This document shows positions 50,843 to 57,839 of a stretch of DNA of 64,000 bases, piece after piece. Source of the stretch: Pseudomonas sp. C1C7 (GTDB taxonomy: Bacteria > Pseudomonadota > Gammaproteobacteria > Pseudomonadales > Pseudomonadaceae); NCBI RefSeq assembly GCF_013359595.1, contig NZ_JABFMP010000021.1, positions 1 through 64,000 of the forward strand, read 5' to 3'. How positions within the stretch are numbered: the first letter of the stretch is position 1; each line of letters opens with the position of its first letter. The translations under genes were made by a program, and so were the position numbers. The notes under the pieces are model-generated. The model ran no database searches and was not told the origin of the DNA. It saw nothing but the letters and a program-made list of their open reading frames with translations.

Positions 50843-51136
50843 TCAGCGAATCGGAAAACTGTTGAAATCCACGGCATTGGCCAGCTGGCAGTCGATCAGG
50901 TCGATGAAGCCTTGCAGCTCGGGGCTGTTGAAGTGCGATTGCATCGCCGCTTCCGATTGCCAGTGGGCGCTGACGGTCCAGCGGTTACTGTCCTCGGGGC
51001 AGCGGTCGACCATATAGGAGTCACAGCCCGGGGTTTCGCGCAGGGTGTCGACAATCTTTTGCAGTTGCTTACCCAGTTCTTCCGAGCGGCCGGAGACGGC
51101 CTGCACCTTTACGGTATTGATCACTTTGTAGGACAT
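50843..51136 (-). CDS. Antibiotic biosynthesis monooxygenase (ABM) domain protein
   Basis: 97 residues with one ferredoxin-like ABM domain: VINTVKVQAVSGRSEELGKQ, GCDSYMVDRCPED, RWTVSAHWQSEAAMQSHF. Small ABM proteins are cytosolic dimers that oxidise quinones or heme-like substrates, or serve as reactive-compound sensors. ATG 51136 is preceded by a GAG-rich site. The gene follows the MocR gene on the same strand (125 bases), so they could be linked. Confidence 0.85.
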   Translation of the reverse strand: MSYKVINTVKVQAVSGRSEELGKQLQKIVDTLRETPGCDSYMVDRCPEDSNRWTVSAHWQSEAAMQSHFNSPELQGFIDLIDCQLANAVDFNSFPIR

Positions 51137-51260
51137 TGGCTCACACTCCTGAATCAGGTCGGACGAATCCTGCTCATTGAGAGATTTCACCCTTGCAGGA
51201 TAGGCCTGCACCCCCGGACTACCAATAGCCAATCGCCGGATAAAGCGGGATACCAATCCG

Positions 51261-52694
51261 TCAGGCGACTTGTTGCAGGATGTCTCGCAGCCGGTCCAGC
51301 GCGATATCGATGTCCAGCGTCTCGATGGCGCCAAAGCCAAGGAAGAAACCGTCCCGTGGTGGCGTTTGGTAATAGAAACTGTCGATGGCATACAGCCCGA
51401 CTTCGACCTTTTTCGCCAGTTCGATCACCAGTGGCACGTCGATTGGCACCTTGCACAGCACCACCATGTGGAAACCGGCCCGGGTCGGCACCGCTTCGAG
51501 CCAAGGCGACAGATCGCCGGCCATGCGCGCCAGGATGCGCTCGCGCCGGCCGGCATAAATGGTGTGGCAACGGCGAATGTGCTTGAGCAGGCAGCCTTCG
51601 GCGATGAACTTGGCCAGCGCCCATTGGGGCAGGGTGGAGGTATGCAGGTCAGTGAGCTGCTTGGCGCGCACCACCGCTTCGAGAATCGCCGGCGGCAGGA
51701 TCGCGTAACCCAGGCGCAGTTCGGGCAGCAGAGTCTTGGAGAAGGTGCCGACGTAGGCGACGATCCCCCGTTCGTCCATGCTTTGCAGCGAGTCGGTGGG
51801 CCGGCCTTCGTAGCGGAATTCGCTGTCGTAGTCGTCCTCGATGATGATCGCGCCCAACTCGTGGGCCTTGGCCAGCAGGGCCACGCGCCGTTCCTGGCTC
51901 ATGGGCATGCCGAGGGGAAACTGGTGCGAAGGCGTAACGTAGATCAACCGTGTGCCAAGGGGAATCTTGTCCACCTGGATGCCCTCGGCGTCCACCGGAA
52001 CACCGATCACCGTGGCCCCATGGGTGCCGAACAGCAGGCGCGCCGGCGGATAACCGGGGTCTTCCATGGCCACGATACTACCGGGCCGGGTCAGTACGCG
52101 GGAAATCAGGTCCAGGGCCTGCTGTGCGCCGTTGCACACCACCACGTCCTCGTCCTGACAATTGACACCCCGGGAAAACGAGATGTGCCGGGCGATGGCA
52201 TTGCGCAGCGCCGGCAGGCCTTCGGCCAGGCTGTAGAAGCCCTTGGACGAGGCGATCTGGCGCAAGGCGTGGGCCGTGCAGCGGCGCCAGTCATCCTGGG
52301 GGAACTGACCCTTGCCGGTGGCGCCGCCGATGAAGTCATAACGCAGCGAACCTTCCAGGGTCGGGTGGCGCAGGAACACCGGCAGGTTGCGCCAGGACTC
52401 GATCACCTCGAATCCGGCCAGCTCCGAAGGGTTCTGCTTGCGCTCGACCTTCGAAGCACGGGCATTGACGTAGGTGCCCTTGCCGATCACCCCGGTGAGG
52501 AAGTTTTCGTAGGTCAGTTGGGCGTAGGTATCGGAAATGGTCTTGCGCGAAATGCCCAGTTGCTCGGCCAGCAAACGACTGGGTGGAAGCTGCGTCCCCG
52601 CTGCCAGGCGGCCCGATTCGATGGCGCTGCGCAGTTGGTTGTACAACTGGCCCGCCAGATCCTTGCGGCCGTTGATGACAACATGAAGTTCCAT
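51261..52694 (-). CDS. MocR/GntR-family regulator with aminotransferase domain
   Basis: 477 residues. The GntR winged helix is at about 10-75 (LAGQLYNQLRSAIESGRLAA, LGISRKTISDTYAQL). A fold-type I aminotransferase domain follows, with the PLP lysine K320 in FSKTLLPELRLGY and IIIEDDYDSEFRYEG as the cofactor aspartate region. Such proteins bind PLP or an amino-acid adduct and regulate nearby genes. Candidate targets are the ABM gene downstream or the ccoN cluster 3.2 kb away; P. aeruginosa has a MocR regulator (PA4132) inside its ccoN4 cluster, but orthology is not shown here. Confidence 0.9.
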   Translation of the reverse strand: MELHVVINGRKDLAGQLYNQLRSAIESGRLAAGTQLPPSRLLAEQLGISRKTISDTYAQLTYENFLTGVIGKGTYVNARASKVERKQNPSELAGFEVIESWRNLPVFLRHPTLEGSLRYDFIGGATGKGQFPQDDWRRCTAHALRQIASSKGFYSLAEGLPALRNAIARHISFSRGVNCQDEDVVVCNGAQQALDLISRVLTRPGSIVAMEDPGYPPARLLFGTHGATVIGVPVDAEGIQVDKIPLGTRLIYVTPSHQFPLGMPMSQERRVALLAKAHELGAIIIEDDYDSEFRYEGRPTDSLQSMDERGIVAYVGTFSKTLLPELRLGYAILPPAILEAVVRAKQLTDLHTSTLPQWALAKFIAEGCLLKHIRRCHTIYAGRRERILARMAGDLSPWLEAVPTRAGFHMVVLCKVPIDVPLVIELAKKVEVGLYAIDSFYYQTPPRDGFFLGFGAIETLDIDIALDRLRDILQQVA

Positions 52695-52840
52695 ACCGAC
52701 AGGCTCCTGCGGTGATCTGTTCGCGGCGTGCGTTGCGAAAGATTACCCGGATTGGCCTACGGGAATGAAGTTGTGCAGGGAAAAAACGCTGAATTGGACT
52801 AGTGCGGCAGTGGTCTGCGGAAAAATCGAGGAATTGGCCG

Positions 52841-52980
52841 TTGGCCGAAAGGCACTTGATGATTAGGATGGCGCCCAGTTCAAGTTCATAGGTTTCGGTA
52901 AAGAGAAGTTCGAAGTTTTTTACAGTTTTGGTATCTCCACCATCAGCCTTGTAATGATTATTGCAGGGCTTTTTTTATTT
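52841..52980 (+). ncRNA. Candidate small RNA of about 105 bases
   Basis: A strong factor-independent terminator (52945-52976) is encoded on the plus strand where no plus-strand protein gene precedes it. A possible promoter stands at TTGGCC (52841-52846) and TAGGAT (52864-52869), 17 bases apart. Transcription would start near 52876 and yield about 105 bases. The body is A/U-rich with AGTTCAAGTTC and AAGTTCGAAG, a partial repeat that could pair. It is divergent from the MocR gene. I do not match it to a known RNA. Confidence 0.55.
52945..52976 (+). terminator. Intrinsic terminator with no protein gene upstream
   Basis: AGCCTTGTAAT (52945-52955) pairs with ATTGCAGGGCT (52960-52970) around GATT, with two G-U wobbles, followed by TTTTTT then ATTT. 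Confidence 0.88.
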
Positions 52981-53003
52981 CAGTTGTAACGCTGTTTTAA
53001 TGC

Positions 53004-53037
53004 TCATCCTTGCAAGTTGTCTAGCTTGCAAGGATGA
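53004..53037. repeat. Perfect 13-base inverted repeat
   Basis: TCATCCTTGCAAG (53004-53016) and CTTGCAAGGATGA (53025-53037) flank the eight-base loop TTGTCTAG. The arm core CTTGCAAG is itself a palindrome. It lies 26 bases beyond the stop of the minus-strand gene at 53063 and 28 bases after the small-RNA terminator. No U run follows on either strand. Confidence 0.8.
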
Positions 53038-53062
53038 ACCGGGGAGCCAGTCATTGCCAAAC

Positions 53063-53260
53063 TCAGCTGGCTTTGACAGGAAGGCTTTGCGTACGTTCGG
53101 CGGTGCTGCTGTTGTCGTGCTTGATGCGTTCGTTCTGTGCGGCAAGCTCTTGAACTCGGGCGTTTGCGCGTTCGATCAGGCGATCGCTGCCACCTTCGGC
53201 GAAAGTCAGGCCGGAGAAAGCTGCGCACAACAGGCTGCCTGCGATAACCAGATTTTTCAT
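53063..53260 (-). CDS. Small exported protein of unknown function
   Basis: 65 residues from ATG 53260. The signal peptide NLVIAGSLLCAAFSGLTFA is cleaved before EGGSD. The mature part is helical and charged (RLIERANARVQELAAQNERI), suggesting a short coiled coil. GGTAAACATC is upstream, with a poor ribosome site. Similar in layout to the exported protein at 26785. Function unknown. Confidence 0.65.
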   Translation of the reverse strand: MKNLVIAGSLLCAAFSGLTFAEGGSDRLIERANARVQELAAQNERIKHDNSSTAERTQSLPVKAS

Positions 53261-53560
53261 GATGTTTACCTTTGAGCTAGCGTTGGGAGTGTCTGGATGA
53301 CGGCGCCAGTTTAAGTAGCGTTTGGCGCGGCAAGGAATATCCAATTTTGAAGTTATCGGGGTGGCCAATAGTTGATTGTGAAGTTGAATTGCTCAACTTG
53401 AGAAGAGCCTGTGCGTGTATCTGGACCTGGTGTGGAGTTGTCCGTTAGTTGAGCGCGAAGGTGATTAAAGTGGTCACCCGTTTTTTCGCACAATTGGATC
53501 TGGCGTCATCCGCCGCTTGTGCCACTCTTCAACTATCTCACCTGATTTGATAGGCCTGCC
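53261..53560. other. 300-base gap with one small inverted repeat
   Basis: AAGTTGA (53381-53387) and TCAACTT (53393-53399) form a 7-base palindrome with a five-base spacer, possibly a regulator site for the AhpD-like gene. Otherwise I see nothing in this stretch; open frames on either strand lack ribosome sites. Confidence 0.4.
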
Positions 53561-54001
53561 ATGAACCCTCGTCTGGACTACTACAGCGCGTCTCCCAAGG
53601 CGATGAAAGCGATGATCGCCATGGAAGCGCTGACCAGCAGCCTGAGCATCGAAGCGCAGCTGCTGCACCTGATCAAGATCCGCGCCTCGCAGCTCAACGG
53701 TTGTGCGTTCTGCACAGACATGCACTCGGTGGATGCCCGGCGCCTGGGCGAAACCGACCGGCGCCTGTATTCCATCGTGGTCTGGCGCGACAGCAACTTC
53801 TTCAACCCCCGCGAGCGCGCCGCCCTGGCCTGGACCGAAGCGGTGACGCTGCTTTCGGAAAACCATGTGCCGGACGACGTCTATGAACAGGCACGGGAGC
53901 AGTTCAGCGAAGGCGAGCTGGTGGACCTGACCATCGCCGTCACCACCATCAACAGCTGGAATCGGCTGGCGGTGAGTTTCCGGCAAAGCCCGAGCACCTG
54001 A
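53561..54001 (+). CDS. Carboxymuconolactone decarboxylase / AhpD-like protein
   Basis: 146 residues, helical. The AhpD-type peroxidase motif is present in NGCAFCTDMH (C-x2-C followed by Asp and His), which indicates thiol-based peroxide or peroxynitrite chemistry more than muconolactone decarboxylation. HLIKIRASQLNG before it and RERAALAWTEAVTLL after it are typical. The divergent-looking regulator is on the same strand 70 bases downstream and may control or be coexpressed with it. Confidence 0.9.
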   Translation: MNPRLDYYSASPKAMKAMIAMEALTSSLSIEAQLLHLIKIRASQLNGCAFCTDMHSVDARRLGETDRRLYSIVVWRDSNFFNPRERAALAWTEAVTLLSENHVPDDVYEQAREQFSEGELVDLTIAVTTINSWNRLAVSFRQSPST

Positions 54002-54071
54002 GCGACTGTCATATCCGTTTCATGAACGATACGCACGATGGTATTCCCCAGAGATCGACAGGGAGTCATCA

Positions 54072-55058
54072 ATGTCATTCATGGAACCTGCCGGCCAGCG
54101 CTACATCGCGCCATACCGTGCGTCCACCGATAACAGCTCCAGCGCCTGGCGCGTCCCTGCGCAGCAGATCGACCCGCTGCTGGCGCAGTGTTTCAGCGTC
54201 ACCGCCCGTTGCGGCTGCTACATGCAGGCCGCGCGCCGCCTCAACATCAAGGCGACCCTGCTGCGCAAACAATTGGCCCAGCTCGAAGCGCAACTGCAAT
54301 GTTCATTGTTCAGCGCATCGGACAACGGCATAGCCCTGAGCCGCGACGGGCTGCAATTGCAGGCGCAACTGATCGCGCTGGCCCACGAACGTGATCTGCC
54401 GGTGATCGAACAACCGCAGGTGCGTCTGGCTGTTTCCGAATCGATCCTGCACGACATTCTCGGTCGCGACCTGGTGGCGCTGCTGCGGCGCAACGCCAGT
54501 GTGCGTCTGGACATCATCACCCTCGACAGCGAACTGGCCCTGCAAGCGGCAAGTGCCGATGTGGTGGTGTGGCTGGCGGGTACCGACGCGCCGCTGCCCG
54601 GCCCGAGTTTCGCCACCGCCGAGCCTGAACGTCTGGCGCGAGTGGATTACCTGCCGCACATCGCCAAGCGCTATTCCCGGGCGGCCTCGCGGCCCGACAG
54701 CCTCGATGATCTTGCGGACTTCTTGCTGGTACAGTGGCAGCAGGACCGCGAGATCGAAAGCTTTCGGCCGTGGAACTCGCTGGTCGACCAGCGTCTGGCC
54801 GGGGTGGTGCAGTTGCATGCCTATGGCTTGATGCAGGAGATGATCCGTTGCAGTGCTTGCATCGGGCTGCTACCGGGCTACATGAGCCGCTTCGATCGGG
54901 GCCTGATCGGGTTGCCGGAACTGTTCAGCCAGCCGATGCAGCGGCAGGTGTGGATGGCGGTGAACGCCGAGACACAGGGCGAGGCGCAGGTACAGATGCT
55001 GGTGGAAATGATCCACGGCACCTTCCGCGAGCGGCAGGACTGGTTCCACCCACTGTAG
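54072..55058 (+). CDS. LysR-family-like regulator with divergent HTH
   Basis: 328 residues. A 35-residue N-terminal extension precedes the helix-turn-helix (about 40-95, GCYMQAARRLNIKATLLRKQ), which departs from the LysR consensus but keeps the A-A-R-x-L and R-x-Q-L-x-x-L-E pattern. The effector domain begins at about 118 (QVRLAVSESILHDILGRDLV). It follows the AhpD-like gene by 70 bases. The TAG stop (55056-55058) is provided by the start of a REP element. Confidence 0.8.
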   Translation: MSFMEPAGQRYIAPYRASTDNSSSAWRVPAQQIDPLLAQCFSVTARCGCYMQAARRLNIKATLLRKQLAQLEAQLQCSLFSASDNGIALSRDGLQLQAQLIALAHERDLPVIEQPQVRLAVSESILHDILGRDLVALLRRNASVRLDIITLDSELALQAASADVVVWLAGTDAPLPGPSFATAEPERLARVDYLPHIAKRYSRAASRPDSLDDLADFLLVQWQQDREIESFRPWNSLVDQRLAGVVQLHAYGLMQEMIRCSACIGLLPGYMSRFDRGLIGLPELFSQPMQRQVWMAVNAETQGEAQVQMLVEMIHGTFRERQDWFHPL

Positions 55059-55156
55059 GAGCCGAGCTTGCTCGCGATGGTCCTCAACGATAACGCGGGA
55101 AACCTGTTGCCCCGCGGCGTCTGTGAGTCCATCGCGAGCAAGCTCGGCTCCTACAG
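55054..55156. repeat. REP hairpin, GCGAGCAAGC family, containing a stop codon
   Basis: TGTAGGAGCCGAGCTTGCTC and GAGCAAGCTCGGCTCCTACA are perfect inverted ends, with CGCGATGG / CCATCGCG further in. The TAG of the left end is the stop codon of the regulator gene. Confidence 0.9.
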
Positions 55157-55231
55157 GGGGAGGAACCTCGCCATCCGGGAGATCGGCAGGTTAGAGTGAC
55201 CAGCCACCCCCGCATCAAGGACGAATCACCC

Positions 55232-55747
55232 ATGCCCGCAACCGACTCCGTCATCACCCTCGAACGCCTCAACGAATCCCACCTCGAAGGCATCACCGCG
55301 CTGTACCACGAACCCGCTTTCGCCCGGCAGACCCTGCAAATGCCGTTTCCGTCCATGGAGCTGTGGCGCAAGCGCATCGACCCCGACAACGAGCGCAAGG
55401 TGCAGCTGGTGGCGGTGCATCAGGGCACGGTCATCGGCAACATCAGCATGGAACAGTATGCCCGCGTGCGCCGCGGCCATGCCGGCAGCTTCGGTATGGG
55501 CGTAGCCGTGGCGTGGCAGGGCAAGGGCGTGGGGTCGAAGCTGCTGGCGGCGGCACTGGACATCGCCGACAACTGGCTGAACCTGCGGCGCATCGAGCTG
55601 ACCGTGTATGTCGACAACGAAGCGGCCATCGGCCTGTACCGCAAATTCGGGTTCGAAACTGAAGGTGTGTTGCGCGATTACGGCTTGCGGGACGGGAAGT
55701 GGGTCGATGTGCTGAGCATGGCGCGGTTGCGTTCGATGCCTGATTGA
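55232..55747 (+). CDS. GNAT-family N-acetyltransferase
   Basis: 171 residues from ATG 55232. The acetyl-CoA site is GMGVAVAWQGKGVGSKLLAA, and YVDNEAAIGLYRKFGFETEG is the conserved C-terminal half. The layout resembles the YhhY/RimI-like group that acetylates amino groups of small molecules. A GTG at 55196 would add 12 residues; I prefer the ATG. Single gene between two REP hairpins. Confidence 0.9.
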   Translation: MPATDSVITLERLNESHLEGITALYHEPAFARQTLQMPFPSMELWRKRIDPDNERKVQLVAVHQGTVIGNISMEQYARVRRGHAGSFGMGVAVAWQGKGVGSKLLAAALDIADNWLNLRRIELTVYVDNEAAIGLYRKFGFETEGVLRDYGLRDGKWVDVLSMARLRSMPD

Positions 55748-55757
55748 TCAGTCCCAC

Positions 55758-55844
55758 TGTAGGAGCTGTCGAGTGAAACGAGGCTGCGATCTTTTGATGT
55801 TTAAAAGCAAAGTCAAAAGATCGCAGCCTTCGGCAGCTCCTGCA
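55758..55844. repeat. REP hairpin, GATCTTTTG family
   Basis: The left arm begins TGTAGGAGCTG and continues into GGCTGCGATCTTTTGA. The right arm TCAAAAGATCGCAGCC leads to GGCAGCTCCTGCA. It lies between convergent genes, 11 bases after the acetyltransferase stop. Confidence 0.88.
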
Positions 55845-55860
55845 TTGGGCGTTGCAGTTT

Positions 55861-56082
55861 TCAGATCTCCATATTGATCCAGCCCGCCCTGGGCTCCTCC
55901 GGCGCGACTGCATTGATGGTCTTGCCCGTCGCCACCTCAACCCGCCGCGCCACCTCGGGGTCATCGGCAAACGGAATCAGGCTCGCCTCATCCAGGCTTT
56001 CAGCGCTCTGGTGCCGCAGGCAGTACTCGACGGCAAACCACAAAAACGCCACGCCCAAGACATTCAACATGATCTCCATCAT
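55861..56082 (-). CDS. ccoQ: CcoQ-like small membrane subunit of cbb3 oxidase
   Basis: 73 residues: one membrane helix (IMLNVLGVAFLWFAVEYCL) and a soluble acidic tail (IPFADDPEVARRVEVATG). The ATG overlaps the ccoN stop by one base (TGATG), so it is translated together with it. In P. aeruginosa an orphan CcoQ4 accompanies CcoN4, which matches this layout. There is no ccoO or ccoP gene here, so the subunits must join CcoO/CcoP from another locus. Confidence 0.75.
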   Translation of the reverse strand: MMEIMLNVLGVAFLWFAVEYCLRHQSAESLDEASLIPFADDPEVARRVEVATGKTINAVAPEEPRAGWINMEI

Positions 56083-57509
56083 CAAGCTATCCGCGCCTCC
56101 CGCTCGGCCATTGACACGTCCGCCACCCGCACCGTGCGCCATACGTTCCAGGCCATCAGCAGCATGCCGGTGAGGAAGAACACGCCGCCGACAAAGCGCA
56201 CCACGAACCCCGGATGGCTGGCCTGCAAGGCTTCGACGAAGGAATAGGTCAGCGTGCCGTCGTCGTTGATCGCACGCCACATCAGGCCCTGGGTGATGCC
56301 GTTGACCCACATCGAGGCGATGTACAGCACGGTGCCGATGGTGGCCAGCCAGAAGTGCAGGTTGATCAGCGGCGTGCTGTGCATCTGCTCGCGGCCGAAG
56401 ACCTTGGGCACCATGTGATAGGTCGCGCCAAAGGTGATCATCGCCACCCAGCCCAGTGCGCCGGCGTGCACGTGGCCGATGGTCCAGTCGGTGTAGTGGG
56501 AGAGGGCGTTGACGGTCTTGATCGCCATCATCGGCCCTTCGAACGTCGACATGCCGTAGAAGGCCAGGGACAGCACCAGGAATCGCAGGATCGGGTCGGT
56601 GCGCAATTTATGCCAGGCGCCGGAAAGGGTCATCATGCCGTTGATCATCCCGCCCCAGCTCGGCGCCAGCAGGATCAGCGACATGGCCATGCCCAGCGAC
56701 TGCGCCCAGTCCGGCAATGCGGTGTAGTGCAGGTGGTGGGGACCTGCCCAGATGTAGAGGGTGATCAGCGCCCAGAAATGCACGATCGACAGGCGATAGG
56801 AGTACACCGGCCGGTTCACCTGTTTCGGCACGAAGTAATACATCATCCCCAGGAAACCGGTGGTCAGGAAAAAGCCCACGGCGTTGTGCCCGTACCACCA
56901 CTGGACCATGGCGTCAGTGGCACCGGAATACACCGGGTAGGACTTGAACCAGCTCACCGGTATCGACAGGTGATTGACCACGTGCAGCATCGCGATCACC
57001 ACGATGAAGGCACCGAAGAACCAGTTGCCGACGTAGATGTGTCTGGTCTTGCGTCGCACCACGGTGGTGAAGAACACGATGGCGTAAGCCACCCAGACCA
57101 CCGTCATCCACACCGCGCCCGAGAACTCGATCTCGGCGTATTCCTTGGTCGTGGTGTAGCCCAGCGGCAGGCTGACCAGCATCACCACGATCACTGACTG
57201 CCAGCCCCAGAAGGTGAAGGCGGCAAGCGTGTCGCAGAACAGCCGCACCTGACAGGTGCGCTGTACCGCGTAGTAACTGGCGGCGAATTGCGCGCTGCCG
57301 GCGAAGCCGAAAATCACCAGGCTCGTGTGCAGCGGTCGCAGGCGGCCGAAGCTGGTCCACGGCAGGTCCAGGTTCATTTGGGGCCATACCAGTTGCGAGG
57401 CGATCCACACGCCCATCGCCATCCCCACGACGCCCCAGACCACTGTGGCGATGATGAATTGGCGCACGACCTTGTAGTTATAAGCCTGTCCGAGAGTTGC
57501 TGTGCTCAT
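56082..57509 (-). CDS. ccoN: Orphan cbb3 cytochrome oxidase subunit I (CcoN, probably CcoN4-type)
   Basis: 475 residues from ATG 57509, with about 12 membrane helices. Ligands are complete: His61 (PLHTSLVIFG) and His348 for the low-spin heme b, His346 (TIGHVHAG) for heme b3, and His208 (WWYGHNAVG), His258 and His259 (AGPHHLHY) for CuB. So it should be a functional catalytic subunit. The gene stands without ccoO and ccoP, paired with a CcoQ-like gene and divergent from a sulfite/nitrite-type reductase, as the PA4129-PA4134 region of P. aeruginosa. There, CcoN4-containing oxidases are known to be more cyanide-tolerant. Confidence 0.9.
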   Translation of the reverse strand: MSTATLGQAYNYKVVRQFIIATVVWGVVGMAMGVWIASQLVWPQMNLDLPWTSFGRLRPLHTSLVIFGFAGSAQFAASYYAVQRTCQVRLFCDTLAAFTFWGWQSVIVVMLVSLPLGYTTTKEYAEIEFSGAVWMTVVWVAYAIVFFTTVVRRKTRHIYVGNWFFGAFIVVIAMLHVVNHLSIPVSWFKSYPVYSGATDAMVQWWYGHNAVGFFLTTGFLGMMYYFVPKQVNRPVYSYRLSIVHFWALITLYIWAGPHHLHYTALPDWAQSLGMAMSLILLAPSWGGMINGMMTLSGAWHKLRTDPILRFLVLSLAFYGMSTFEGPMMAIKTVNALSHYTDWTIGHVHAGALGWVAMITFGATYHMVPKVFGREQMHSTPLINLHFWLATIGTVLYIASMWVNGITQGLMWRAINDDGTLTYSFVEALQASHPGFVVRFVGGVFFLTGMLLMAWNVWRTVRVADVSMAEREARIA

Positions 57510-57706
57510 GCTCGATGCTTCCACGGTTGCAAAGTCGGGCAACTGTAAAAACACCGGCCATTTCAAAACAGGCTCAGGAAAAGTTCATTTGTGCGGATCA
57601 GGCATAACCATGGTGCCAGTGCGCTCAAACCCCCTCTGATACGGTTTTTTCAGGTTGAAGTGAGCCTGTAACTCGCTGCGCCGCAAGCCCATAGTCATCG
57701 AAAAAC

Positions 57707-57807
57707 TGTAGGAGCACGCTTGCTCGCGATGGTCGTCAACGATAACGCGGGAAACCTGACACCCAGCGGTGTCTTTGAGTCCATCGCGAGCACGCTCGCT
57801 CCTACAG
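57707..57807. repeat. REP hairpin between divergent ccoN and reductase genes
   Basis: TGTAGGAGCACGCTTGCTCG and CGAGCACGCTCGCTCCTACA are inverted ends with CGCGATGG / CCATCGCG inside. It fills a third of the 330-base divergent gap and ends 33 bases before the reductase ATG. I found no TTGAT-N4-ATCAA (Anr) site in the gap. Confidence 0.9.
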
Positions 57808-57839
57808 GGAAGCGGAACCAACCCTGATGAGGTACCCAG

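Noticed and set aside
57510..57839. Anr/FNR site (TTGAT-N4-ATCAA) for ccoN
   Set aside because: I read both strands of the gap and found no acceptable match.
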